Shown: positions 1-7,977 of the stretch, one piece after another
Position numbering within the stretch: position 1 is the stretch's first letter
Layout: the number at the start of each line of letters is the position of its first letter
Assembly: GCF_022865125.1 (NCBI RefSeq)
Contig: NZ_CP094828.1
Coordinates: 4,395,219-4,459,218 of the forward strand
Reading direction: 5' to 3'
DNA: 64,000 nucleotides
Origin: Acuticoccus sp. I52.16.1
GTDB lineage: Bacteria > Pseudomonadota > Alphaproteobacteria > Rhizobiales > Amorphaceae
Program-made: the position numbers and the translations under genes
Notes under the pieces: model-generated
Databases searched by the model: none
Told to the model about the DNA's origin: nothing
The model's input: only the letters and a program-made list of their open reading frames with translations

Positions 1-974
1 CGGGGACACTCGCCGGGCGGCTCCTCTTCATCGGCGACGTCGCAGCGTTCGAGATCCCCGCCTACGCGATCGGCTCCTATTGGGAGATGCCGGCCTTCGC
101 GCTCCTGGGCGTCGTGGCGGCGATGGTCGCGATCACCTTCCAATTCGCGCTGATCGTGTTCGATCAGACGGCGCGCTCGATCATGATGCCGGCGTGGACG
201 CGGCCGGTGGTGGGCGGCGTCATCATGGGGGGATTCGGCCTGTGGGTGCCGGAGGTGATGGGCGTCGGCTACGAGGCCACGGACACCGCCCTGCACGGCG
301 GCTTCGCGCTGTGGACGATGGTCACGCTGGTGGTGGCGAAGATCCTGGCGACCTCGCTGTCGCTGGCCAGTCGGTTCGGCGGCGGCATCTTCTCGCCGGC
401 CCTCTACCTCGGCGCCATGACCGGCGGCGCGTTCGGCATGGTTGCCGCCTCGCAGTTTCCGCACCTGGCGTCGGACCATGGGCTCTATGCCATCCTGGGC
501 ATGGGCGCGGTGGCGGCGGCGCTCCTCGGCGCGCCGATCTCGACGACGGTGATCGTCTTCGAGCTGACCGGCGGCTACGCGCTATCGATCGCGCTCCTCC
601 TCTCGGTCTCGATCGCCACGGGACTGCACCTCGCCGTCCATGGCCGCTCCTACTTCCACCACCAGCTCGAGACGCGGGGCGTCGTGCTGTCGGATGGCCC
701 GCACCGCTTCTTCCTGAAGACGGTCACGGTGGCGACCTTCATGACCGAACTCGAAGAGCCCGCCAGCCTCGCCGACCGGGGTGACCCGCGGGCGGTGCGC
801 CGCTACGACACGCTGGAGACGGTGCTGCGCGTCTTCAACGAGACCGGCGCCGACGCGCTGGCGGTGGTCGACGCGCGTAACACCGACGCGGTCGTCGGCA
901 CGGTCACGCACGTCCAGGCGCTGCGGGCCTACAACCGCCGCCTGGAAGAGGCGAGCGTGGAGGAGCACCGGTAG
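1..974 (+). CDS. ClC-family chloride channel/antiporter with C-terminal CBS region, 5' truncated
   Basis: The reading frame is open from base 3, so the gene starts outside the window; about 323 codons are present. The protein is a hydrophobic inner-membrane ClC-type anion channel or H+/Cl- exchanger. The motif GGGIFSPALYLGAMTGG is the conserved ClC segment that lines the anion site, and the later GAPISTTVIVFELTGGY segment is the family's late transmembrane helix with the glutamate-containing F-E-L-T-G signature. After the last helix comes a soluble tail with a CBS-like unit (around VLRVFNETGADALAVVD) that probably senses nucleotides or closes the dimer; it is short, so only part of a CBS pair is present. 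The gene ends 52 bases before the convergent aldolase gene. Family assignment is firm, substrate (chloride, or fluoride) is not. Confidence 0.9.
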   Translation, partial: GTLAGRLLFIGDVAAFEIPAYAIGSYWEMPAFALLGVVAAMVAITFQFALIVFDQTARSIMMPAWTRPVVGGVIMGGFGLWVPEVMGVGYEATDTALHGGFALWTMVTLVVAKILATSLSLASRFGGGIFSPALYLGAMTGGAFGMVAASQFPHLASDHGLYAILGMGAVAAALLGAPISTTVIVFELTGGYALSIALLLSVSIATGLHLAVHGRSYFHHQLETRGVVLSDGPHRFFLKTVTVATFMTELEEPASLADRGDPRAVRRYDTLETVLRVFNETGADALAVVDARNTDAVVGTVTHVQALRAYNRRLEEASVEEHR

Positions 975-1026
975 CGCGGGCGTGTCGCACGGACCGCCGC
1001 GGCTCCGGTGCTCGGCCCGGCTCCGC

Positions 1027-1803
1027 TCAGGAGCCGACGAGACCGCGCCACTCGCGCACGCTCGCCTCGGCCGCGGTGGCGAGCAGGCGCACGTCGCCGG
1101 AAACGGTGGTCATGTCGAACCCCCAGCCGATCGCCTTGGCGGCGTACTGGGCGCTCCCGCAGTGGAGCGCCGCGCGCTTGCCGGCGGCCTTCGCGGCGCC
1201 GAGGATCTGCTTGATGACGGCGACCATCTCGTCCTCCTGCCGGTCGAACCCGGGCGCGAGACGGCCCTGGGTGACGCCGAGGGTGAGGTCCGCGGGGCCG
1301 ATATAGAGCCCGTCCAGGCCCGGCGTCGCGGCGATCGCATCGACGTTCGCCACCGCTTCCGCGGTCTCGATCATCGCGAAGGCCAGGAGCTGCGAGTTCG
1401 CGGCGGCGTAGTAGCCCGGACCGGCGCCGATGGAGACGCGCGTCGGGCCGTAGGACCGGCTCCCCTCGGGCGGATAGCGCATCGCGTGGACCAAAGCCTC
1501 CGCCTCCGCCCTGGTGTTGACCATCGGGCAGATGATCCCGTGCGCGCCCGCGTCCAGCGCCTTCATGATGATGCCGGGCTCGTTCCAGGGCACGCGCACC
1601 AGCGGCGTCACCTGGCTCCCGGCGAGCGCCTGGAGCATCGGCAGCGCCATCGAGTAGTCGAGCGCCCCGTGCTGGAGGTCGAGGGTGACGCTGTCGTAGC
1701 CCTGCGCCGCCATGATCTCGGCGGTGAAGGGGCTGCCGATCGAGCACCAGCCGTTGATCGTCCCTCGGCCGTCCGCCCAGATGTCTTTCAGCTTGTTCTT
1801 CAT
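1027..1803 (-). CDS. HpcH/HpaI-family 2-dehydro-3-deoxy sugar-acid type aldolase
   Basis: A 258-residue class II pyruvate aldolase. The family cleaves 2-keto-3-deoxy acids such as 2,4-dihydroxyhept-2-enedioate or 2-keto-3-deoxy-L-rhamnonate to pyruvate and an aldehyde, using a divalent metal. Seen: the N-terminal W-C-S-I-G-S-P-F segment, the D-L-Q-H-G-A-L motif (family D-x-E/Q-H), the V-R-V-P-W strand, the G-A-H-G-I-I-C-P-M motif, and the metal-ligand strand A-M-I-E-T followed by G-L-D-G-L-Y-I-G-P-A-D-L. The chosen ATG at 1803 begins MKNKLKDIW; a longer frame reaches 2091 but runs over the end of kdsB with unrelated composition. It lies 103 bases downstream of kdsB on the same strand and could be co-transcribed. 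The physiological substrate is unknown. Confidence 0.88.
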   Translation of the reverse strand: MKNKLKDIWADGRGTINGWCSIGSPFTAEIMAAQGYDSVTLDLQHGALDYSMALPMLQALAGSQVTPLVRVPWNEPGIIMKALDAGAHGIICPMVNTRAEAEALVHAMRYPPEGSRSYGPTRVSIGAGPGYYAAANSQLLAFAMIETAEAVANVDAIAATPGLDGLYIGPADLTLGVTQGRLAPGFDRQEDEMVAVIKQILGAAKAAGKRAALHCGSAQYAAKAIGWGFDMTTVSGDVRLLATAAEASVREWRGLVGS

Positions 1804-1906
1804 TGTCGTTCCCGCGTTTTGCCCTTGGTGGCAGAACCGGGCGGGAGTGTCGACGCTCGCGCCGGCGGAGCCAAGGGGGCGGAACCGGGGCCTTGGTCGG
1901 TGGGGC

Positions 1907-2689
1907 TCAGTCGATCCCCAGCTTGGCGAGGGCGGCTTCGACCCGTGGCACGTCCTCCGGGTTATTGACCTCCCAGAACATCGACTGGCGGGCCTCGACC
2001 GTGACGCACTGCACGTCGATCCCGTTCTCCAGGAAGCGCAGCTGCTCCAGACCTTCGTGCGTCTCCAGCGGGCCGGGCTCGAAGCCGACATACCGGCGCA
2101 GCGCCGCCGGGCGGTACGCGTAGAGGCCGACGTGGTGATAGACCGGCGGGGCGGGCTTGCCCTCGGCGACGTAGGGGATGACCTCCTTGGAGAAGTAGAG
2201 GCCGCGGCCCTCGCGGGTCATGACCACGGTGGTGCCGCCGACGCGCCCGGCGGCGCGGTCCTGGCGGAAGCGCGCCAGGGTCTCGTCGTCGCACAGGAGC
2301 GCCGGGGTCGCGACCGCCGCGTCGCCGATGCCCTCGATCAGCTCGGTGACGAAATGCGCCGGGGTGAGGGGGGCGTCGCCCTGGAGGTTGACGACGAGGT
2401 CGGGCGTGGCGGGCAGCTTGTCGAGCGCGTCCTCGCACCGCTCGGTGCCGTTGCGGCACTGGTCGGACGTCATCAGCACGGCAGCGCCGAACGTCGCGGC
2501 ATGCTCGGCGATGCGCTCGTCGTCGGTGGCGATGTAGACGGCGTCGATATCCGGCACCTTCAGCGCCACGTCGTGGGTGCGTTGCAGCAGGCTCTTGGCG
2601 ACGCCGGAGGCACCGCGCAGCGGCTGCAGCGGCTTGCCCGGGAACCGGATCGACGGAAACCGCGCCGGGATGATGATGACGGTGCCCAA
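1907..2689 (-). CDS. kdsB: 3-deoxy-manno-octulosonate cytidylyltransferase (CMP-KDO synthetase)
   Basis: A 260-residue cytosolic enzyme that couples KDO to CTP, giving CMP-KDO for lipid A-KDO core assembly. The N terminus carries the nucleotide-binding signature I-I-I-P-A-R-F-P-S-I-R-F-P-G-K-P-L; further conserved blocks are A-V-Y-I-A-T-D-D-E-R-I, V-N-L-Q-G-D-A-P and H-V-G-L-Y-A-Y-R. Length matches the family. The start codon is TTG at 2687-2689; it is preceded by AGGAG with a 6-base spacer and no ATG or GTG fits the conserved N terminus. The gene is divergent from kdsA, with the first two committed KDO steps sharing the intergenic region at 2690-2810. Very secure. Confidence 0.97.
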   Translation of the reverse strand: MGTVIIIPARFPSIRFPGKPLQPLRGASGVAKSLLQRTHDVALKVPDIDAVYIATDDERIAEHAATFGAAVLMTSDQCRNGTERCEDALDKLPATPDLVVNLQGDAPLTPAHFVTELIEGIGDAAVATPALLCDDETLARFRQDRAAGRVGGTTVVMTREGRGLYFSKEVIPYVAEGKPAPPVYHHVGLYAYRPAALRRYVGFEPGPLETHEGLEQLRFLENGIDVQCVTVEARQSMFWEVNNPEDVPRVEAALAKLGID

Positions 2690-2810
2690 GTTTTACTCCT
2701 CGTCGGCGAGGCTCGGCCATACCGTGAGAGCAGGGGCGCTGCAACCGCGACGGCCTTGAAGGCCGGCTCCGGGCGGGGCATTGAATGCCCAATTCCTAAT
2801 CCGAGAGGCG

Positions 2811-3659
2811 ATGATGGACCATCCGACCACCACTGCGCCGCGCGGCCGGGTCGACGTCGGCGGCGTCGCCTTCGCCAACGACGCTCCGCTCGCGCTGATC
2901 GCCGGCCCCTGCCAGATGGAGAGCCGCGACCACGCCTTCGACATGTGCGGCGCGCTGAAGGCGCTGACGGCGGAGCTGGGCATCGGCTTCGTCTACAAGT
3001 CGAGCTTCGACAAGGCCAACCGCACCTCGCTCGAGGGCGCGCGCGGCATGGGGCTCGACGCGGCCCTCCCGGTGTTCGCCGATCTGAAGCGCACGTTCGA
3101 CGTGCCGGTGCTGACCGACGTCCACACCGCCGAGCAGTGTGCGGTCGTCGCCGCCACCTGCGATATTCTGCAGATCCCCGCCTTCCTGTGCCGGCAGACC
3201 GACCTCCTCGTCGCCGCGGCGGAGACCGGGCGTGTCGTCAACGTCAAGAAGGGGCAGTTCCTGGCGCCCTGGGATATGACCAACGTCGTGCGCAAGGTGA
3301 CCGAGAGCGGAAATCCCAACGTGCTCCTGACCGAGCGCGGCGTCTCCTTCGGCTACAACACGCTGGTGTCGGACATGCGCGCCTTGCCGATCATGGCCGA
3401 GACCGGCGCGCCGGTGATCTTCGACGCCACCCACTCAGTGCAGCAGCCCGGCGGGCGCGGCGGCTCCTCCGGCGGCGACCGCCGCTTCGTGCCGACCCTG
3501 GCGCGCGCGGCGGTCGCCGTCGGCGTCGCGGCCGTCTTCGTCGAGACGCACCAAGATCCCGACAATGCGCCCTCCGACGGACCCAACATGCTCCCCCTCA
3601 CCGACATGCGCGCGTTCCTTGAGACGCTGATGGCGCTGGACCGGGTCGTGAAGGTCTGA
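2811..3659 (+). CDS. kdsA: 3-deoxy-8-phosphooctulonate synthase (KDO-8-phosphate synthase)
   Basis: Condenses phosphoenolpyruvate with arabinose 5-phosphate to KDO-8-phosphate, the first committed step of KDO synthesis. Conserved blocks: L-I-A-G-P-C-Q-M-E-S near the N terminus, Y-K-S-S-F-D-K-A-N-R-T-S, D-V-H-T-A-E-Q-C, I-P-A-F-L-C-R-Q-T-D-L-L, V-N-V-K-K-G-Q-F, and the C-terminal F-V-E-T-H-Q-D-P-D-N-A-P-S-D-G-P-N-M. The cysteine of the G-P-C-Q motif suggests the metal-dependent KdsA class (inference). GAGAGG lies at 2803-2808 just before ATGATG at 2811/2814; the second ATG (2814) has the better spacing, so the true start may be one codon later. A TTG at 2781 is in frame but has no ribosome site. 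About 282 residues, usual for the family. Confidence 0.96.
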   Translation: MMDHPTTTAPRGRVDVGGVAFANDAPLALIAGPCQMESRDHAFDMCGALKALTAELGIGFVYKSSFDKANRTSLEGARGMGLDAALPVFADLKRTFDVPVLTDVHTAEQCAVVAATCDILQIPAFLCRQTDLLVAAAETGRVVNVKKGQFLAPWDMTNVVRKVTESGNPNVLLTERGVSFGYNTLVSDMRALPIMAETGAPVIFDATHSVQQPGGRGGSSGGDRRFVPTLARAAVAVGVAAVFVETHQDPDNAPSDGPNMLPLTDMRAFLETLMALDRVVKV

Positions 3660-3702
3660 GAACCGCGGCCAGGGGCTCGGGTCTCACCAAGGAACAGGGC
3701 GG

Positions 3703-3862
3703 GGTGCCTGTCCCTCGGATCCGACCGTCGCCGAAGAAGCCCTGGCCCGAGGCGAGGCGAGGCGCAAGGCACGCTCCCTGCGGTCGCTCTGCGGCCTTGC
3801 GCATCCCCTCGCCTCGGACCTGATCGGGCTTCAGCGACGGTCGGCTCCGAGGAACAGGCACC
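3703..3862. repeat. Long imperfect inverted repeat (about 68-bp arms) between convergent kdsA and rnhA
   Basis: Arms lie at 3703-3770 and 3794-3862 with a 23-base loop. Read against its reverse complement, the right arm repeats the left with few changes: GGTGCCTG, CCTCGG, CCGACCGTCGC, GAGGCGAGG and, at the apex, GCGCAAGGC. The RNA from either strand would fold into one very long hairpin. There is no T-run, so it is not a classical intrinsic terminator, but it sits exactly where transcripts from kdsA and rnhA collide. A second element of the same plan lies at 50145-50294. Confidence 0.85.
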
Positions 3863-3918
3863 GGCGGGCCGTCCCCGTGGGGCGCCCGGCGACGCCGTGC
3901 CGTGGGACGGGAAGGGCT

Positions 3919-4386
3919 CTATCGGGCGGCGCGGATGTCCTTGATGCCCTGGCGGGCGAGTTCGTCGGCGCGCTCGTTTTCCGGGTGGCCGGCGTGGCCC
4001 TTCACCCAGGACCACTCCACCTTGTGACGTTGCGTCAGGTCCGACAGTTCACGCCACAGGTCGTCGTTCTTCACCGGCTTCTTCTCGGCGGTCTGCCAGC
4101 CGTTGCGCTTCCACTTCGCAAGCCACTGCGTGATGCCCTGGCGGACGTATTGCGAGTCGGTGACGATCTCGACCTCGGTCGGGCGCTTCAGCGCCTCCAG
4201 GCCCTTGATCGCCGCCGTCAGCTCCATGCGGTTGTTGGTGGTGTGCGCCTCGCCGCCGTAGAGCTCCTTCTCGTGCGCGCCATAGGTCAGGATCGCGCCC
4301 CAGCCGCCCGGACCCGGATTCCCGCTGCACGCGCCGTCCGTATAGATCACGACCTTGGGGGTGGCCGCAGGGGCGTCGGCGGTCAT
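3919..4386 (-). CDS. rnhA: Ribonuclease HI
   Basis: A 155-residue endonuclease that cuts the RNA strand of RNA-DNA hybrids (R-loops, Okazaki primers). Catalytic DEDD acids are visible: Asp in [16 protein letters not shown], Glu in N-N-R-M-E-L, Asp in V-T-D-S-Q-Y-V, and Asp in N-E-R-A-D-E-L-A; the W-V-K-G-H-A-G-H loop supplies the conserved His. The ATG at 4386 follows AGAGGATCCC and gives the usual length; an upstream ATG at 4419 adds 11 unconserved residues. In many alphaproteobacteria rnhA follows ispH-thrB; here an insertion sequence separates thrB from rnhA, so rnhA has probably lost operon transcription or uses a new promoter. Confidence 0.96.
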   Translation of the reverse strand: MTADAPAATPKVVIYTDGACSGNPGPGGWGAILTYGAHEKELYGGEAHTTNNRMELTAAIKGLEALKRPTEVEIVTDSQYVRQGITQWLAKWKRNGWQTAEKKPVKNDDLWRELSDLTQRHKVEWSWVKGHAGHPENERADELARQGIKDIRAAR

Positions 4387-4567
4387 GGGATCCTCTTGGC
4401 TGGGGGAGCAGGCTGGCACCGCGCCGTGGAACCACGCCCGCCCGCCGGTGGCAACCGAACGGGGGGCGGTATCGACGGTGCCGTGCGCCTAGGTCGTGAA
4501 CTCATGGTCCGGGATTCTCAAATGGTCGCGCCCATGATTCAATCTCCTGTCAGTCAGGAGTTGGGGC

Positions 4568-4930
4568 GTGGCACGTTACGATCTGAGCGAAGTGGAATGG
4601 TCGATCATCGAGCCGCTGTTGCCGCCGGCGCCGGCCGGAAAGCAGCGTGTGGACGACCGGCGTGTCCTCAACGGCATCTTCTGGGTGTTGCGGACCGGGT
4701 CACCGTGGCGCGACTTGCCGGCGCGCTATGGCCCATCGACGACGGTCTACAATCGCTTCAACAGATGGGCCAAGCGCGGCGTATGGCTGGTGGTGTTCGA
4801 GGCACTTGCTCGAGAAGAGCCGGCCGCGCTCCAGCTCATCGACAGCTCCATCGTGAAGGCTCACCAGCACGCAGCCGGCGGAAAAAAGGGGGCCCGGATC
4901 ACGCCATTGGCCGTTCTCGTGGAGGACTGA
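4568..4930 (+). CDS. IS5-family transposase, upstream frame (OrfA)
   Basis: A 120-residue first frame of a DDE transposase. It contains the DUF4096-type N-terminal domain typical of this group: L-S-E-V-E-W-S-I-I-E-P-L-L-P near the start, R-V-L-N-G-I-F-W-V-L-R-T-G-S-P-W-R-D-L-P, and Y-N-R-F-N-R-W. The first catalytic Asp is probably in L-I-D-S-S-I-V-K-A-H-Q. A run of six A followed by five G at 4882-4892 lies where the conserved reading moves into the -1 frame; a ribosome slipping there makes the full transposase, otherwise translation stops at 4930. ATG at 4568 follows CAGGAGTTGGGGC. Confidence 0.88.
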   Translation: MARYDLSEVEWSIIEPLLPPAPAGKQRVDDRRVLNGIFWVLRTGSPWRDLPARYGPSTTVYNRFNRWAKRGVWLVVFEALAREEPAALQLIDSSIVKAHQHAAGGKKGARITPLAVLVED

Positions 4931-5334
4931 CGACCAAACTCCACGCCGTCGTCAACGAGCGGGGCCTGCCGATCCGCTTCGTAATCACGGCTGGTCAGGC
5001 CTCCGACAAGACAACAGCGCCGATCCTCCTCGACGGGCTCCCACTCGCACCGGACATCGTGGCCGACCGCGGCTACAGCGCCAAGGCGCTGATCGAATGG
5101 TGTGCGGCCAGAGGCGCCACCGCCCACATCCCGAGCCAGCGCAACGTTCGTGTTATGCGCACCGTTGCACCACCGCTCTATCGGCTGCGCAACCTCGTCG
5201 AGCGGTACTTCAACAAGCTGAAGCACTTCCGCCGCATTGCCACCCGATTCGACAAACTCGCCCGAAACTTCATGGCCGCCGTCGCCTTGGCATCGACCCG
5301 CCTATGGCTACGACACCATGAGTCCACGACCTAG
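4893..5334 (+). CDS. IS5-family transposase, downstream frame (OrfB, made by -1 frameshift)
   Basis: This is the catalytic C-terminal part, read in the -1 frame after the A6G5 tract; the start given here is only the first base after that tract, not an initiation codon. It shows I-G-R-S-R-G-G-L-T-T-K-L-H-A, the second DDE Asp in D-I-V-A-D-R-G-Y-S-A-K-A-L, I-P-S-Q-R-N, and the Glu region R-L-R-N-L-V-E-R-Y-F-N-K-L-K-H-F-R. The chain ends at TAG 5332-5334, which lies inside the flanking CTAG. No premature stop is visible, so a fused product of about 255 residues is expected. Confidence 0.85.
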
Positions 5335-6290
5335 AGGCCGTATTCGGTGGCGCTCGTGACGCTGCGGTGGAAGCGCAGGCGCTCGTAGTAGGGCCGCGGG
5401 TCCTTCGGGGTGACGAGGGCGTCCTCGGGGACGCGCAGCCAGTCGTGCAGGCGTGTCAGGCAGAAGCGCAGCGCCGCGCCGCGGCACAGCAGCGGCAGCG
5501 CGTCCCGCTCGGCGGCGGAAAGGGGGCGCACCGCGTCGTAGCCTTCGATCATCGCCCGCGCACGGGTGACGTTGAAGGCGAGGTCGTCCTCGAAGCACCA
5601 GGCGTTGACGCAGATGGCGAGGTCGTAGGCCAGCATGTCGTTGCAGGCGAAGTAGAAGTCGATCAGACCCGAGAGGCGGTCGCCGATGAAGAAGACGTTG
5701 TCCGGGAAGAGGTCGGCGTGGATGACGCCCTGCGGCAGGTCGCGCGGCCACGCGGCGTCGAGTGCCACCAGCTCCTCGTCCACCAGCGAGGCCATGCCGG
5801 GGATCACCGCGTCGGCCTGGTCGCGCGAATCGTCGAACAGCGGGCCCCAGGAGGCGACGCCGAGCGCGTTGGGCCGTGCCATGCCGAAGGTCTGCGTCGC
5901 GTTGTGGAAGGCGGCGAGGCCGCGGCCCAGTTCGGCGCAGTGCAGCGGCTTGGGCTTCTTCGTCGCCATCCCGTCGAGGTAGGTCACGATCGCCGCGTGC
6001 CGGCCGCACAACTCGCCCAGCAGCGCACCGTCGCGCCGCGGCAGCGGTTGCGGCGCGGCGATGCCCTTGTCGGCGCAATGGTTCATCAGATGCAGGAAGA
6101 ACGGCAGGTCCGCCGCATCCACACGCTGCTCGTACAGCGTGAGGATGTAGGTCCCCGTCGTCGTCATCATGACGTAGTTGGTGTTCTCGACACCCTCGGC
6201 GATGCCCTTGGCAGAGAGCAGGTCGCCGATGTCGTAGTCGGTGAGGAAGGCCGTCAGCGCTTGATCGTCGACGGCGGTATAGACCGCCAC
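5331..6290 (-). CDS. thrB: Homoserine kinase (ThrB, phosphotransferase-fold type)
   Basis: Phosphorylates homoserine for threonine synthesis. At 319 residues it belongs to the APH/choline-kinase-fold ThrB of alphaproteobacteria and pseudomonads, not the GHMP type. Seen: G-V-E-N-T-N-Y near residue 33, the Lys-less strand Y-I-L-T-L-Y-E, the catalytic loop V-I-H-A-D-L-F-P-D-N-V-F-F and the Mg-binding G-L-I-D-F-Y-F-A. The start is GTG at 6288-6290, eight bases after the ispH stop, indicating co-transcription. The stop codon TAG (5331-5333, minus strand) is part of the CTAG flanking the insertion sequence, so the reading frame survived insertion unchanged. Confidence 0.95.
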   Translation of the reverse strand: MAVYTAVDDQALTAFLTDYDIGDLLSAKGIAEGVENTNYVMMTTTGTYILTLYEQRVDAADLPFFLHLMNHCADKGIAAPQPLPRRDGALLGELCGRHAAIVTYLDGMATKKPKPLHCAELGRGLAAFHNATQTFGMARPNALGVASWGPLFDDSRDQADAVIPGMASLVDEELVALDAAWPRDLPQGVIHADLFPDNVFFIGDRLSGLIDFYFACNDMLAYDLAICVNAWCFEDDLAFNVTRARAMIEGYDAVRPLSAAERDALPLLCRGAALRFCLTRLHDWLRVPEDALVTPKDPRPYYERLRFHRSVTSATEYGL

Positions 6291-6297
6291 GAACCGT

Positions 6298-7290
6298 TCA
6301 GCCGGAGAGCGACTCGGTCAGCGAGGGCTGAACCGTGCGTGCGTCGCGCAGGGCGCGGGGGAGGGCGAACTCGATCGATTCGTCCGCGGTTCGGGAAGTG
6401 GTCACCTTGATGTCGAACGCCTCTGCAAAGCGGTCCAGCACCTCCTCGACCAGCGCTTCCGGAGCGGAAGCGCCAGCGGAGATGCCCAAAGTCTTGATGC
6501 CGGCGAAGTGCTTCAGGTCGATCTCGGCGGCACGCTGGATGAGCTTTGCATTCCGGCAACCGGCCCGCAAGGCGACTTCGCGCAGCCGCTGCGAGTTCGA
6601 CGAGTTGGGGGCGCCGACGATGATCATCGCGTCGCAGTCCGAGGCGACGGCCTTCACTGCCTCCTGCCGGTTGGTGGTGGCGTAGCAGATGTCGTCCTTG
6701 TGCGGGCCGACGATCGACGGAAAACGCTCGCCCAGGGCGGCGACGATGTCGCGCGTGTCGTCCACAGAAAGCGTCGTCTGACTGATCCAGGCGAGGTTGT
6801 CCGGGTTCTGCGGCGCGAGCTTGACCACGTCGCGCACGGTCTCCACCAGGGTCACCGCGCCGTCGGGCAGCTGGCCCATGGTGCCGACCACCTCCGGATG
6901 GCCCGCGTGGCCGATGAGGATGATCTCGCGCCCGCGCTTGAAGTGGATCTCGGCTTCCTTGTGCACCTTGGAGACGAGCGGGCAGGTCGCGTCGAGGAAG
7001 AAGAAGTTGCGCGCGGCCGCATCCGCCTTGACGTCCTTGGGGACCCCGTGGGCCGAGAAGATGACCGGACGGTCGTCCTCCTCGATCTCCTCGAGTTCCT
7101 CGACGAAGACGGCGCCTTTCTCTTCGAGGGATGTGACAACGTAGCGGTTGTGCACGATCTCGTGGCGGACGTAGACAGGGGCCCCGAACTTCTCGAGCGC
7201 GATCTCCACGATCTGAATCGCCCGATCGACGCCCGCGCAGAAGCCGCGGGGCGCGCACAGGACGACGTTGAGGTTGGCACGCTCGGTCAT
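6298..7290 (-). CDS. ispH: 4-hydroxy-3-methylbut-2-enyl diphosphate reductase
   Basis: Last enzyme of the MEP isoprenoid pathway, a [4Fe-4S] protein that turns HMBPP into IPP and DMAPP. The three cluster cysteines are visible in [19 protein letters not shown] and V-A-S-D-C-D-A; catalytic T-Q-T-x-class residues appear in I-S-Q-T-T-L-S, and E-I-V-H-N and S-A-H-G-V-P substrate motifs are present. ATG 7290 (MTERANL) gives 330 residues; the frame runs on to 7857 but that part has no similarity and overlaps the divergent lipoprotein gene. First gene of the ispH-thrB(-rnhA) cluster. Confidence 0.96.
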   Translation of the reverse strand: MTERANLNVVLCAPRGFCAGVDRAIQIVEIALEKFGAPVYVRHEIVHNRYVVTSLEEKGAVFVEELEEIEEDDRPVIFSAHGVPKDVKADAAARNFFFLDATCPLVSKVHKEAEIHFKRGREIILIGHAGHPEVVGTMGQLPDGAVTLVETVRDVVKLAPQNPDNLAWISQTTLSVDDTRDIVAALGERFPSIVGPHKDDICYATTNRQEAVKAVASDCDAMIIVGAPNSSNSQRLREVALRAGCRNAKLIQRAAEIDLKHFAGIKTLGISAGASAPEALVEEVLDRFAEAFDIKVTTSRTADESIEFALPRALRDARTVQPSLTESLSG

Positions 7291-7419
7291 CACGGCGTCA
7301 CTCCGCATTTGATTGGCGATCACGAACGTCATACAGGAGCGATGCGCGACGGAGTCAAGGAGCGCGGGCATATGGAGTGCAATCGACGCGACGCGTCGCA
7401 TCGAGGGTCGGGGCCGCGG

Positions 7420-7971
7420 ATGGCGTATCGAGTGACGGCAGCGTTGGCGATGATCGCCGCGCTGAGCCTGGCCGGCTGCGGCAACAGCAGCGTGAACGAT
7501 GCGGTCGGCGGAGTGACCTCGCTGCTCAACGTCGGCGGTGGACCGGAGCAGAAGCCGGAGCCGACGCCGGCGTCCGTGCCGCAGAACAGCGCCAAGTGCC
7601 CCGGCGTCTACGTCTTGCCCGATACCGAGGTCGTGCGGCGCGAGGCCGCGGGCGGGGGTGACGACGCGTTGCAGTGGCAGGCCTCCATCACCAAGACCGC
7701 GCGCGAGTGCGCGCCGAGCGGGACCGGCATGCGGGTGCGCGTCGGTGTCGCGGGGCGGATCGTGCGCGGGCCGAAGGGTGGGGGCACGCGCTCGATTTCG
7801 CTGCCGCTGCGGGTCGCCGTACGCGAGGGGAACGACACCACCTACAGCAAGGTCCACACCGTCGACGTCCAGTTCGACGGGCCATCCAAGGACTGGGCCT
7901 TCGTCGACGAGAACGTCACCGTCTCGGAGACCCGCCAGACGCAGATCTTCGTCGGCTTCGACACCAAATAG
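7420..7971 (+). CDS. Putative outer-envelope lipoprotein of unknown function
   Basis: A 183-residue protein with a lipoprotein signal: a short basic start MAYRV, a hydrophobic stretch, and the lipobox L-A-G-C at residues 18-21 with cleavage before Cys21. The mature part begins with a Gly/Asn/Ser/Pro-rich tether and includes two further cysteines (K-C-P-G and R-E-C-A) that may form a disulfide. The rest is beta-rich with a phrase V-Q-F-D-G-P that fits a small immunoglobulin-like or beta-sandwich fold. The ATG at 7372 in the same frame would precede the signal peptide with 16 charged residues and is less likely. Divergent from ispH. I do not recognise a function. Confidence 0.8.
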   Translation: MAYRVTAALAMIAALSLAGCGNSSVNDAVGGVTSLLNVGGGPEQKPEPTPASVPQNSAKCPGVYVLPDTEVVRREAAGGGDDALQWQASITKTARECAPSGTGMRVRVGVAGRIVRGPKGGGTRSISLPLRVAVREGNDTTYSKVHTVDVQFDGPSKDWAFVDENVTVSETRQTQIFVGFDTK

Positions 7972-7977
7972 GCGGAC

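Larger units (their letters stand above)
4489..5334 (+). mobile_element. IS5-family (IS427-group-like) insertion sequence, complete
   Basis: About 0.84 kb. Terminal inverted repeats match at 18 of 19 positions: CTAGGTCGTGAACTCATGG at 4489-4507 and the complement of CTAGGTCGTGGACTCATGG at 5316-5334. CTAG occurs at both outer ends (4489-4492 and 5331-5334), consistent with the short YTAR/TA target duplication of this group. One transposase is encoded in two frames joined by a likely programmed -1 frameshift. Both ends and both frames are intact, so the copy may be active or recently inserted. It separates thrB from rnhA and lies exactly at the thrB stop codon. Confidence 0.9.

Noticed and set aside
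1018-1036. 7-bp hairpin CGGCTCC/GGAGCCG at the ClC/aldolase junction
   Set aside because: It includes the aldolase stop codon, is short, and has no U-run; chance in this GC-rich DNA is likely.
1712-3622. 636-codon plus-strand open frame over kdsB and kdsA
   Set aside because: It crosses two well-conserved genes, has Arg/Gly/Ala-rich composition from GC-rich antisense reading, and matches no family.
4493-5330. Reading the two-frame transposase as a broken pseudogene
   Set aside because: The frame change coincides with an A6G5 slippery run, both ends are intact and no other lesion is present, so programmed frameshifting is more likely.
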